64,000 bases of DNA, from the NCBI RefSeq assembly GCF_000504285.1, contig NZ_KI632511.1, forward strand, positions 5,810,154-5,874,153. The letters run 5' to 3'. Positions 8,091-15,939 of this stretch are shown piece by piece (position 1 is the stretch's first letter; the number at the start of each line of letters is the position of its first letter). The notes under the pieces were generated by a model, which searched no databases, had not been told where the DNA came from, and was given only the letters and a program-made list of their open reading frames with translations. This DNA comes from Actinospica robiniae DSM 44927. Its GTDB lineage: Bacteria > Actinomycetota > Actinomycetes > Streptomycetales > Catenulisporaceae. The position numbers were made by a program, and so were the translations under genes.

Positions 8091-8170
8091 CCGGCGCCCG
8101 GCGCGGCCACGGACCTTCGCGCGGAAAGATTTTGGTCCGGGGCCATGGCGCCGGGTATGCTGTGCGGCAG

Positions 8171-8263
8171 GGAGGCTTCGCCTAGTCCGGTCTATGGCGC
8201 CGCACTGCTAATGCGGTTTGGGTCTCAAGCCCATCGAGGGTTCAAATCCCTCAGCCTCCGCCA
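8171..8263 (+). tRNA. tRNA-Ser (anticodon GCT)
   Basis: This is a class II tRNA with a long variable arm. The acceptor GGAGGCT pairs with AGCCTCC, the anticodon loop contains CTGCTAA, the T-loop is TTCAAAT, and CCA is encoded at 8261-8263. It reads AGC/AGU codons. Confidence 0.95.
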
Positions 8264-8265
8264 GT

Positions 8266-8289
8266 AAACGCCCGCTTCGGCGGGCGTTT
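8266..8289 (+). terminator. Terminator of tRNA-Ser
   Basis: A 10-bp stem AAACGCCCGC/GCGGGCGTTT closes on a TTCG tetraloop and is followed by a T-containing tract. Confidence 0.85.
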
Positions 8290-8306
8290 CGGCTTTCTCG
8301 GGAGCG

Positions 8307-9068
8307 TCAGACGCCTCCGACGGCGCCCGCGTTCTTGATCACCCACTGAGCGCTCATCGGGATCGGGCCGATCTCGATGGCCGGGCCGGGGTCGGTTTCC
8401 TTCCACTGGCTGAGCATGCGGTGAGCGGAGCGGGCGATGCTCATCACGGTACGGTCCGGGTCGGGCAGCCCGCCGGACTTACCAGTGGCGAGCTCCGACA
8501 GTCTTGCGCGCGCCTGCCGGTCCGAGCGCGAGCCGAGATAGAGCTTCGTGAGCCCGACGGCGTCGACGAGTACAGCCAGCGCGACGTCCTGGACAGGCAC
8601 AGGCGCGGTAGCGACGGTCCCGGGCAAGGCCAGGGCGGCTGAGACTCTTGCGACGATCTGGTCGCGCGCAGACTCGTCGGCGACGTTGATCCGCGGCTCA
8701 CTTCTCCGCACGCGTGCCTTGTCGCGGTCGTAGCTCAATGTTTCGTCAGTCTTCACCGTCCCCGCGGCTCTCGCTGCCGTCGCGTACCGGGCGATCACGG
8801 CCGGATGCGCGTGGCCCGTCAGCCATCGATGAACGGTGACCGGCGACGTGCTCTTCGCTATCGCGGCCACGGCCGGATCGAGCAGCTCGTCGCCGACCGG
8901 CTCGATCCGCGTCACCCGCAGCCGCGTTCCGTCCAGCGTGATCCGCTCGGCCGCCGCGAGATCCACCAGGTGCGCCGCCGCCAACGCGGCCGCGAGCCGT
9001 ACGCCGCCGCGAGTGCGGGCGTGCCGGTCGTCGACGGCGAGCAGCAGAAGGTCCTCCCCGGTCCCCAT
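8307..9068 (-). CDS. GPP34/GOLPH3-family phosphoinositide-binding-type protein
   Basis: The protein has 253 residues from the ATG at 9068 (MGTGEDLLLLAVDD). A GTG nine bases upstream is possible, and no clear ribosome binding site is seen for either. The opening EDLLLLAVDDRHAR, the helix LAAALAAAHLVDLAAAERI and the later DRQARARLSEL pattern are typical of the GPP34 family (Pfam GPP34), helical proteins related to yeast Vps74 and common in several copies in actinomycetes. Eukaryotic members bind phosphatidylinositol 4-phosphate. The bacterial function is unknown. The gene is convergent with tRNA-Ser and divergent from the PAS protein gene. Confidence 0.8.
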   Translation of the reverse strand: MGTGEDLLLLAVDDRHARTRGGVRLAAALAAAHLVDLAAAERITLDGTRLRVTRIEPVGDELLDPAVAAIAKSTSPVTVHRWLTGHAHPAVIARYATAARAAGTVKTDETLSYDRDKARVRRSEPRINVADESARDQIVARVSAALALPGTVATAPVPVQDVALAVLVDAVGLTKLYLGSRSDRQARARLSELATGKSGGLPDPDRTVMSIARSAHRMLSQWKETDPGPAIEIGPIPMSAQWVIKNAGAVGGV

Positions 9069-9175
9069 ATGCGACACAGTACGGCTCCGGCTCCGAATGG
9101 CAAGCCCCTCAGGCCGCCGACGGCGGGGCCCGTGACGTGGCCGGTCGGCTGTCGGCGGGCGCTATTCGGGGGTTC

Positions 9176-9196
9176 ACACGGTGATCTTGACCGTGT
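9176..9196. promoter_or_regulatory. Dyad in the GPP34/PAS-protein divergent region
   Basis: ACACGGT and ACCGTGT face each other across 7 bases as a perfect 7-bp dyad. It overlaps a possible -35 (TTGACC) for the rightward gene. It may be an operator, but no regulator is assigned. Confidence 0.35.
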
Positions 9197-9331
9197 AGCC
9201 TGCCCGCTCAGGAGCTATGTGCGGCCAAGACGACTGGTGCACCTCGACGGAGATTCTCCCGCCAGCGGCCGACATATGGGATAGTCGGACCCACGGCGGC
9301 ACGCACGAACAGCGAGTGGAGGGACGTCCCG

Positions 9332-12133
9332 GTGGGCCCGACAAACCGAACCCCGGTCCGGGGCGCCGCCAGGCTCGCCGCGATACTCGACGCCCTGCCT
9401 GACGCGTTGCTGCTGGTGGACGGCTCGAGCGCGATCGTCAACGCCAACGCCGCCGCGCTGAACCTGTTCGAGGGCGAGAGCGCGGAACGGCTGCTGGGCA
9501 AGCAGATCGTGCTGGTCCTGCCGGGTATCGGGCGGACCCTGGCCACCCCGGGCTCGGACCCGACGGCACTGCCGGCCGGTCCGTCCGCCGCCACGGCCAC
9601 GCCGGTCACCGGCCCGGTGCGCCGGCCTCCCGAGCGGATGGCCGCGCGGCGCACCGACGGCGGGATGTTCCCGGCCGAGGTGACCACGGCCGAGCTCGGC
9701 GAGGACGACGACGCGGGTCTGACGCTGCTGGTCGTGCGCGACCTGACCGGCGTGCTGGACGTGGAGGCGGAGCTGCGCCGGCAGCAGCGCCAGATCGAGC
9801 TCATTCTGCGCGCGGCCTCCGAGGGCATCATCGGGGTCGACCACGAGGGCCGGATCGTGTTGGTCAACCCGGCCGGCGCGAAGATCCTGCGGTACCGGGC
9901 GGCCGAGCTCGGCGGCCAGGACGCGCACGAGCTGCTGACCCATTCCCGCGCGGACGGCACGCCGCTGCCGGAGGAGGAGTGCGCGCTGCTCGACAGCGTG
10001 CGCACCGGCGCCAAGCACCGGGCTCTGGACACGGTGCTGTGGCGCAGCGACGGCGGGCCGGTGTACGTGGATCTGACCACGGCTCCGGTCTACGAGGGCG
10101 AGAACATCATCGGCGCGGTGATGACGTTCGTGGACAACACCGCTTCGCGCGCGGCGGCCCGGCAGGCCGCGGAGCTGGCCGAAGTGCTCGACCAGGAGCT
10201 GCGCAGTGGGATCGCCGACCTCGGCGTGCGGGTGCACGACCTGCTCGAGCGCAGCGTGGTCGAGTACACGAACTCCGGGTATCAGGCCTCGGCCTTCGAC
10301 GGCGTGGCCTTCGCCGCGTTGGAAGAGCTCGAAGCCGACCTGGGCCGGCTCTCCCTGCTCTCGGCGGACCTGGTCGACTTCCAGCAGTCGGTGCTGGGCA
10401 CGCTCGACTTCGAGGCCGAGCCGGTGGAGCTGGCCGACCTGGTCGAGGACGCCGTGGCGGCGGCCGAGCCGGCGGCCGGCGCGGTCGGGGTGGAGATCGC
10501 CGCGCACTGCGCCGACGTGGAGGTCGAGCTCGATCCCGCGCTGTTCGTGAAGCTGCTGGTCCATCTGCTCGCCGACATGGTCTCGGTCTCACCGGTGGGC
10601 GGGAAGATCGTGGTCACCGCGGCCCGGCGCGGGGCGCTGGCCCGGATCGAGATCCGCGGGCCGCACACCGGCGGCGGTCCGCTGCACCTGCCGATCGCGC
10701 AGGCCATCGCGGCGCGCCACGGCGGCACGGTCACGACGCACCGGATCGCCGGCAAGGGCAACACGCACGTGGTCGAGGTGCCGGTCACCCAGCCCGTCCC
10801 CGCCAAGCCGGGCACTCCGGGCGCGCCCAGCCCCGCCGCCGGCAGTTCGCGCGCTGCGAACGCTCCGGCCGAGCGGAGTTCGGGGCGCGCCTACGGGTCG
10901 AAGCCGCGCGAGGTCACCGCCGGGCCGGCGTCCGACGAGCAGCAGAGTCCTGCCCGCTCGGTGGCCAACGGCTCGGCGCAGACGGAGGCGGAGTCGACCG
11001 GACAGCTGCCGAAGGTCAACGGGCACCACACGACGCACGGAGCGGACCGCCGCCGCCGTACGACGCCCGAGGTGCAGGCACGCATCCCGGCGCAGTCTCG
11101 TTCCGCGCTCTCCGGCACGATCGGCTCGATCGCCGACCTGCGTCCGTCCAAGCCGATGCCCACCGGGGACGTCTGGTCGAAGCCGGATCGCTCGGTCACC
11201 GGCGAGCCGCAGCCTTCGGGCGGATCGGCGTCGGCGGCGGAGGAGACGCGCCAGTTCAGCCGGCCGTGGCGGGCCGAGCCCGAGGCAGAGCCCGAACCCC
11301 CGGCGCCGCCCGCGCCGCCGCAGAGCTCGCCGGCTTCGCCGAGCCCGCAGGTCGAGCCGCGTGGCCGGCGCCGCGGTGGCGCGCAGGACGCGCCGGTGTC
11401 AGTGCCCGAGGAGCCGGTCAGCGAGCCCGAGCCGGAGCCCGACGACACGCCGCGGCTGCTGCTGTGGCCCGATCCGGACAAGGGCACCAACGATCTGCTG
11501 CGGTCCCGCGGCTACCAGCCGGTCGCCCTCGGGCAGCCGGAGAAGCTGCCGACCTACGCGGCCAACGGCAACGGGCTGGCACATCCGTTCGCGGTCTTCG
11601 TCGACCCGATCTCGGCGCCGATCACCCGGCGCGGGCTGCGCGAGCTGCGGCTGGCCGCGGCCCGGGCGGAGCTGCCGCTGCTGGTGACGGCCGGGATCGG
11701 CTGTTCCGAGGACGCGCGCGACCTCGGGCCCGACCCCTCACTGCTGCTCACCGCGCTGTGCCCGGACGGGGTGCGGATGCCGCGGGTGCTGCTGGTGGAG
11801 GCCAGGGCGGATCTCGCCGAGGCGTTCGCCGACATGCTCGAACGTCAGGGCATGCAGGTGGCGCACGCGACCACGGACGCGGAGAGCCGCGAGTCCGCGG
11901 TGGCCTGCCCGCCCGATCTGGTCGTACTCGACCTGATGCAGATCCGGCGGCGCCGGGTGGGCGTGGTGGACTGGCTGCGCGACCGCGGCCTGCTCGCGCG
12001 CACCCCGCTGGTGGTCTACACGGCCGAGGGCACGGATTCCGGCGGCTTCGCGTCGCTGTATCTGACCGAGCGCGCCACCGATTCCGAGCCGGCCGGGCGC
12101 ATCGGCGACCTGCTGGCGAAGATAGCCCCCTGA
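9332..12133 (+). CDS. PAS-domain protein with degenerate kinase core and receiver domain
   Basis: The protein has 933 residues. The GTG at 9332 follows GGAGGG. Domains: PAS about 15-145, PAS about 150-270 (EGIIGVDHEGRIVLVNPAGA), a helical dimerisation-like segment 275-370, a GHKL ATPase-like region 375-490 (GGKIVVTAARR to HGGTVTTHR), a long Pro/Ala/Ser-rich linker 490-710, and a receiver-like domain about 810-930 (MPRVLLVEARADLAEAF, then LVVLDLMQ). Where a HisKA His should be it reads EVLDQELRSG with no His. The ATPase lacks a clear N-box and G-boxes, and the receiver's first acidic pair is absent although Asp in VVLDLMQ remains. It is probably a non-enzymatic sensor or scaffold. Related large PAS proteins occur in streptomycetes. 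Confidence 0.75.
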   Translation: MGPTNRTPVRGAARLAAILDALPDALLLVDGSSAIVNANAAALNLFEGESAERLLGKQIVLVLPGIGRTLATPGSDPTALPAGPSAATATPVTGPVRRPPERMAARRTDGGMFPAEVTTAELGEDDDAGLTLLVVRDLTGVLDVEAELRRQQRQIELILRAASEGIIGVDHEGRIVLVNPAGAKILRYRAAELGGQDAHELLTHSRADGTPLPEEECALLDSVRTGAKHRALDTVLWRSDGGPVYVDLTTAPVYEGENIIGAVMTFVDNTASRAAARQAAELAEVLDQELRSGIADLGVRVHDLLERSVVEYTNSGYQASAFDGVAFAALEELEADLGRLSLLSADLVDFQQSVLGTLDFEAEPVELADLVEDAVAAAEPAAGAVGVEIAAHCADVEVELDPALFVKLLVHLLADMVSVSPVGGKIVVTAARRGALARIEIRGPHTGGGPLHLPIAQAIAARHGGTVTTHRIAGKGNTHVVEVPVTQPVPAKPGTPGAPSPAAGSSRAANAPAERSSGRAYGSKPREVTAGPASDEQQSPARSVANGSAQTEAESTGQLPKVNGHHTTHGADRRRRTTPEVQARIPAQSRSALSGTIGSIADLRPSKPMPTGDVWSKPDRSVTGEPQPSGGSASAAEETRQFSRPWRAEPEAEPEPPAPPAPPQSSPASPSPQVEPRGRRRGGAQDAPVSVPEEPVSEPEPEPDDTPRLLLWPDPDKGTNDLLRSRGYQPVALGQPEKLPTYAANGNGLAHPFAVFVDPISAPITRRGLRELRLAAARAELPLLVTAGIGCSEDARDLGPDPSLLLTALCPDGVRMPRVLLVEARADLAEAFADMLERQGMQVAHATTDAESRESAVACPPDLVVLDLMQIRRRRVGVVDWLRDRGLLARTPLVVYTAEGTDSGGFASLYLTERATDSEPAGRIGDLLAKIAP

Positions 12134-12386
12134 CCCCGGCCCGCGTCGTGCTCACGGCGCGGTTCGGGACGCGGTGTCCGACTCGACCCTTTCGACCGCG
12201 TTGGTCCGGTCGCGAACCAAGCGACGGGACAACTGCGCGAGTGGGGGGACTGTTGGAAACCGCACTTGTTGAGTACCTTCGGACCAGATACCGTGCGTGC
12301 GCCTTTCCACGACGGTCACACCCAGTCAAGCGGCTAGCCTGAGGCGGCGTCATGAAGCACCCACAGCCTTTCGTTTCGGCGGCGCG

Positions 12387-13295
12387 ATGAGCCTGCCGCC
12401 GTACGACCAGTCGATCCGCGAACTCGAGCGCCAGTACCAGGTCGTACTGCCCGATTCGGTGGGGCAGGCAGCCTTGGGATTCCGTGACGGGGTCTGGTTC
12501 CGGGTGAACTCCGGTGCCCCGCGTCCGGTTCCGCTGCGGTCCGCCATCATCCTGTGCCCGCACGCGGCGGGCTCGATCGTGCAGATCGCCTGCTGGTGGA
12601 TGCGGGAGAACGCGCGTTCCTCGCGCGCCCTGGACCTGGCCACGGAGCTGGCGCTGACGGTGGGCGAGCTGGCGCGCAAGGCCATCGAGGACGATCCGCT
12701 GGGGATGTCCCTGGACAGCCTCGGCTCCTCGAGCTCCTCGCTGGGCACGGGCAGCGCGCTGGGCCTGCCGCAGACCGGATACCAGCCCACCGGCGCGTCC
12801 TTCGGCGCCTCCGCCGGCTACGACTCGGGTGCCTACGCCGCGGCGCCCGCGTACCAGGCCTCGAACGATCCGTACGGCACGCCGTACCCGAGCCCGGCCG
12901 CGCCTGCGATGCCTGCGATGCCCGTCTCCGCCGCGGCGACCACGGTTCTCCCGCCGGTCCCGTCCGACGGCTACGGTATGCCCCCTGCTCCGCGCGGTCC
13001 GGCGGTCCCGCCGCGCGGCATGGGCGGCGGCCCCGGCGGTCCGGGTACGCCTCCGATGGGCAACTCCGGCGGCTATCCGCAGCGTCCGGCGCCGCTGTCC
13101 GGGCAGCCGATCCGTCCGCAGCAGGGCGGGCGCTACCCGCAGCCGGGCGCCGGTGCCGGCGGCGGCCGCCCGCAGCAGGGCCGGCCGATGCCGCGGCCCG
13201 ATCGCTACGAGGAAGAGCCGTACCGGGGCGGGGACATGGCAGGCCGTCCGCCGACGCGTCCCTCGGCGCGCCCGGACCAGGGCGGCGCCTGGTAG
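12387..13295 (+). CDS. Hypothetical protein with conserved N-terminus and Pro/Gly-rich tail
   Basis: The protein has 302 residues from the ATG at 12387; the ribosome binding site is weak. Residues 1-110 form a compact, probably folded domain with two cysteines (ILCPHAAGSIVQIACWW) and helices rich in Ala/Leu. Residues 120-302 are Gly/Pro/Tyr/Gln-rich and disordered, with an RGG/GGxP flavour. I recognise no family. The tail resembles those of actinobacterial septation or signalling scaffolds, but this is only compositional. It follows the PAS-protein gene by 250 bases and ends at a strong terminator. Confidence 0.65.
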   Translation: MSLPPYDQSIRELERQYQVVLPDSVGQAALGFRDGVWFRVNSGAPRPVPLRSAIILCPHAAGSIVQIACWWMRENARSSRALDLATELALTVGELARKAIEDDPLGMSLDSLGSSSSSLGTGSALGLPQTGYQPTGASFGASAGYDSGAYAAAPAYQASNDPYGTPYPSPAAPAMPAMPVSAAATTVLPPVPSDGYGMPPAPRGPAVPPRGMGGGPGGPGTPPMGNSGGYPQRPAPLSGQPIRPQQGGRYPQPGAGAGGGRPQQGRPMPRPDRYEEEPYRGGDMAGRPPTRPSARPDQGGAW

Positions 13296-13318
13296 GGCGC
13301 GAAGACGAGCGTGGAAAG

Positions 13319-13345
13319 GGGGCCCGGGCGATCTGCCCGGGCCCC
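13319..13345 (+). terminator. Intrinsic terminator
   Basis: A perfect 11-bp stem GGGGCCCGGGC/GCCCGGGCCCC with loop GATCT, followed by GTTCGTTCG, lies 24 bases after the stop of the upstream gene. Confidence 0.8.
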
Positions 13346-13417
13346 GTTCGTTCGCCCCGCGGATCGGGGCAAATCGTCAGATCAGTCGACTCACTCGGCT
13401 CACTCGGATCAGGCCGG

Positions 13418-14350
13418 TCAGCCGGCGATCCGGGCCACCGGTCCGTCCAGGTAGTCGCTGTCGATGTTGAGCGAGACTCCGCCGTGCGTCTCCGTGTGGC
13501 CGCCCTGGTACTGCTTGATCCGCTGGTGATGGACCCACATGCTGTCGGGCACTGATGCGTCCGCGGTCTTCGCCTTCTTGTCCCAGCGCGCGATCCAGAT
13601 GGCGTCCGGCGGCGCGAAGCTCCGGTTCGAGCGCACCACGCCGGCCAGCGTGGACATGCCCGCGTCGGCCGAGGCGTAGACGCCGGCGTAGTAGCCGTGC
13701 GCGTGCAGCTGCCTGGTCCAGGCGTTCAAGAAGGCCGTGACCGTGCGCACGCAGGACTGGTCGGTCTCGGTGAAGGCTTCGAGGTCGTAGTAGATCGGGC
13801 TGCCCGCCGCGATGTCGAAGTGCTTGGCCCCTGACACGGCGTCATTCGCGGCCGCGGTGCCCTGCTCGGCGGCCTTGGCCGCGGACATCACGCTCGCGCC
13901 CTTGCGCTCCTGCGCGCAGGGCGCCTGCAGCCCGACGTAGATCGGCACGAGCCGCCAGCCCTGGCCGCTCACCGTGTGCACCCAGCTCTTGCTGAGGTTC
14001 CCGGCGCCGCAGGCGCGGTTGGATCCGCCGATGTAGACGCCGATCGCCCGGTAGGAGGACGAGGCGCGCCAGCTCGCTATGGCCTGGGCGCTCGGCGCGG
14101 CGCAGGTGTCGAAGCCCGTGGCGCTCACGACCGGGGGCTTGAGCGAGAGCGGGCCCGCGTGCCCGGCCGCTCGGGCGCTGCGGGCATGGTGGTCATGGTG
14201 GGCGTGATGGGCGGCGGTCCGGTGTTGGGACGTCGCGGCTTGGGCCGGGACAGCCAACGCCACCGCGCACAGCACGGAGGCCGAGAGCACGAGGCATCGG
14301 TTCAGGTGCGGGCGAGCCGAGCAAGGGCGAGGAGTATCCACAGTCAGCAC
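13418..14350 (-). CDS. Secreted DUF1906 (Rv2525c-like) glycoside-hydrolase-fold protein
   Basis: The protein has 310 residues, starting at a GTG at 14350. A signal peptide spans about 1-38 (CLVLSASVLCAVALAVPAQA, cleavage after AQA). A His-rich linker with several HH pairs follows at 44-60. The mature domain begins PPVVSATGFDTCAAPS and continues GVYIGGSNRAC, PIYYDLEAF and QYQGGH. This is the pattern of the DUF1906 TIM-barrel family (Rv2525c-like), in which the Asp/Glu in YYDLEAF sits where glycosidase acids do. The substrate is thought to be cell-wall glycan, but activity is not established. The His-rich stretch might bind metal. Confidence 0.8.
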   Translation of the reverse strand: MLTVDTPRPCSARPHLNRCLVLSASVLCAVALAVPAQAATSQHRTAAHHAHHDHHARSARAAGHAGPLSLKPPVVSATGFDTCAAPSAQAIASWRASSSYRAIGVYIGGSNRACGAGNLSKSWVHTVSGQGWRLVPIYVGLQAPCAQERKGASVMSAAKAAEQGTAAANDAVSGAKHFDIAAGSPIYYDLEAFTETDQSCVRTVTAFLNAWTRQLHAHGYYAGVYASADAGMSTLAGVVRSNRSFAPPDAIWIARWDKKAKTADASVPDSMWVHHQRIKQYQGGHTETHGGVSLNIDSDYLDGPVARIAG

Positions 14351-14461
14351 AATAAGGTGCTAATGTTCAGAATACGGACATTGTCCTCGCGTGTCGTCCA
14401 CTGATCCCTTGGCCGGACCAGCCGCGCCGGGCCGTGCCCGCGCCCTACCGCGACGTACGGC

Positions 14462-15205
14462 TCAGGCCTCCGGCGCCGGCTCCGAGTGCTCCAGGATCGT
14501 GCGCATGCCCTCCCGCAGTCCGTGCAGCGCGGCGCTTATCCCCTGCACCCGGAACAAGGGCTCGGAGACGACCTTGCTGTCCCCGAGCGCCGGCGGCTCG
14601 GCCGCCACCGCGAGCTGCAGGGTGCGGTGGCTCAGTGCCAGGTTCGCGCCGTCCGCCTCGTGCACCTGCACCACCGGGTCGTCCGCGCTGGGGTGGAACT
14701 GGGCCGCCTCGTACATGCCCTCGCCGGTCTCGTGCGTCTCGAGCCAGAGCTCGTAGTCGTCGGTGGCGTACGGGTCGCCGGCCGGGCGGCCGATGATCAC
14801 CACCGAGTCGAGGTCTTCGAGGCCGGGCCTTATCCGCTCGAACATCTCGGCCAGTTCGGTGGCCACGAACATCAGCTTCACCTCGCCCTCACGCAGCAGC
14901 CGGGCGATCTCCTCCTCCGGCAGCCACCAGTTGACGAGCATGACGGTGGTCCCGGTCAGTGCCGCGGCGAACACGGCCTCGATGCAGACCGGATGGTTGG
15001 GCGAGAGCACCCCGATCCGCTCACCGGGCCGGACCATGGCCGCGCGCAGCCCGGTGGCGGCGCGCCGGATCCGGGAGTCCAGCTTGCGCCAGGTGAGTTT
15101 GTGCTGGCCGTACTGCAGCGCGGTGGCCTGCGGCGTGCGGCCCAGCTGGTGCTTGACCAGCTCGCCGATCAGGCCGAAGCCGGGCGTGGTGGCGTGCGTC
15201 GACAA
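14462..15205 (-). CDS. Truncated adenylate-forming (AMP-binding) domain, probably inactive
   Basis: The protein has 247 residues. It starts with a rare TTG at 15205, supported by AAGGGGG at 8 bases. It matches only the N-terminal third to half of acyl-CoA synthetases/adenylation domains: LGRTPQATALQYGQHKLTW, GIRPGERIGVLSPNHP-like and the ELAEMFERIRPGLEDLDSVVIIG stretch. At the place of the phosphate-binding loop (usually TSGTTGxPKG) it reads VVQVHEADGANLALSHRTLQ, so the loop is gone. The protein then diverges and ends about 40 residues later. There is no downstream remnant of the missing half before 14462. The sequence is clean with good codon use, suggesting a maintained stand-alone domain rather than fresh decay. 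Confidence 0.7.
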   Translation of the reverse strand: MSTHATTPGFGLIGELVKHQLGRTPQATALQYGQHKLTWRKLDSRIRRAATGLRAAMVRPGERIGVLSPNHPVCIEAVFAAALTGTTVMLVNWWLPEEEIARLLREGEVKLMFVATELAEMFERIRPGLEDLDSVVIIGRPAGDPYATDDYELWLETHETGEGMYEAAQFHPSADDPVVQVHEADGANLALSHRTLQLAVAAEPPALGDSKVVSEPLFRVQGISAALHGLREGMRTILEHSEPAPEA

Positions 15206-15366
15206 GTTCAGCCCCCTTGCCTGCGGCCGGAATCGACCGCTGAATATCCGTCAGACCCGTATCCACGGTGACAGTAAGGTAGCCGCACATTCCCCCGGTT
15301 GGCTACACTCCGCGACCGTCCGTTCGCGGGTGATCATCAAGGCCGGGCGACCGGCCCGGCGGAGGA

Positions 15367-15768
15367 TCAGCCGTACATCCGCTTCATGGTGTAGTCGATC
15401 ATCTGCTCGACGGTCTGCGAGTCGAACACCACCCGGTGGTCGCCCTCGATGTCCAGGATCATCCCGTAGCCGGCCGTGAGCAGGTCGAGCACCTCGGCGC
15501 CGGTGACGGTGAAGTGCCGCGCCTTCTCCCCGGAGTAGCGCTCGAGCTCGGCGATCGAGGAGAACATCGGGATCACCGGCTGCGGGGTGTCGTGCAGCGC
15601 GAGGAAGCCGGGGCGCTCGCCGCGCGGGCAGTAGATCTTCGACACGGTGAAGACCGCGTGGAAGTCCTCGGGGCCGATGGCGCCGGTCGCGAAGGCGCGG
15701 ATGGCGTCGGCCAAGGAGGGCTGCAGGATCTGCGCCCCGCCGTTCTCTTCTCCCGGATAGCCGTACAC
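15367..15768 (-). CDS. SseB-family N-terminal domain protein
   Basis: The protein has 133 residues from a GTG at 15768; the purine-rich GAAGG lies unusually close. FHAVFTVSKIYCPRG, FLALHDTPQPVIPMFSSIAELERYSG and GAEVLDLLTAGYGMILD follow the layout of the SseB N-terminal family (Pfam SseB), widespread in actinomycetes with unknown function. A C-terminal valine-aspartate strand (HRVVFDSQ) closes the fold. It is the gene upstream of the truncated adenylation-domain gene on the same strand, 161 bases away, and may share its regulation. Confidence 0.65.
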   Translation of the reverse strand: MYGYPGEENGGAQILQPSLADAIRAFATGAIGPEDFHAVFTVSKIYCPRGERPGFLALHDTPQPVIPMFSSIAELERYSGEKARHFTVTGAEVLDLLTAGYGMILDIEGDHRVVFDSQTVEQMIDYTMKRMYG

Positions 15769-15860
15769 ACCTTCGAGGGTATCCGGCCGGGGCCCGGCCG
15801 GACTACCGGCTCCGGCCGTCCGTTCGCGGCACCCGGGCGGAGGCGGACGCCTTGCATGAA

Positions 15861-15900
15861 GTTACCAGCGGGTAGCATGATTGGTTACTGACGGGTCAGT
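15861..15900 (+). promoter_or_regulatory. Two TetR-type dyads before the acyl-CoA dehydrogenase gene
   Basis: GTTACCAGCGGGTAGC (15861-15876) has TACC-N4-GGTA symmetry. ACTGACGGGTCAGT (15887-15900) is a 14-bp dyad with only the central pair unmatched. Both lie within 80 bases of the start at 15940. The first differs at only two positions from the site before the TetR gene at 56970. Control of fatty-acid oxidation genes by TetR-type repressors on such sites is common in actinomycetes. The specific link here is inferred. Confidence 0.6.
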
Positions 15901-15939
15901 TATCCGGCCGGACCGGCCGACAGCGCAAAGGACCAGCCC

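Noticed and set aside
9979-12342. A 787-codon open frame on the + strand
   Set aside because: It is a shifted reading of the PAS-protein gene, Arg/Gly/Ala-rich without any domain; the 9332 frame carries PAS and receiver motifs.
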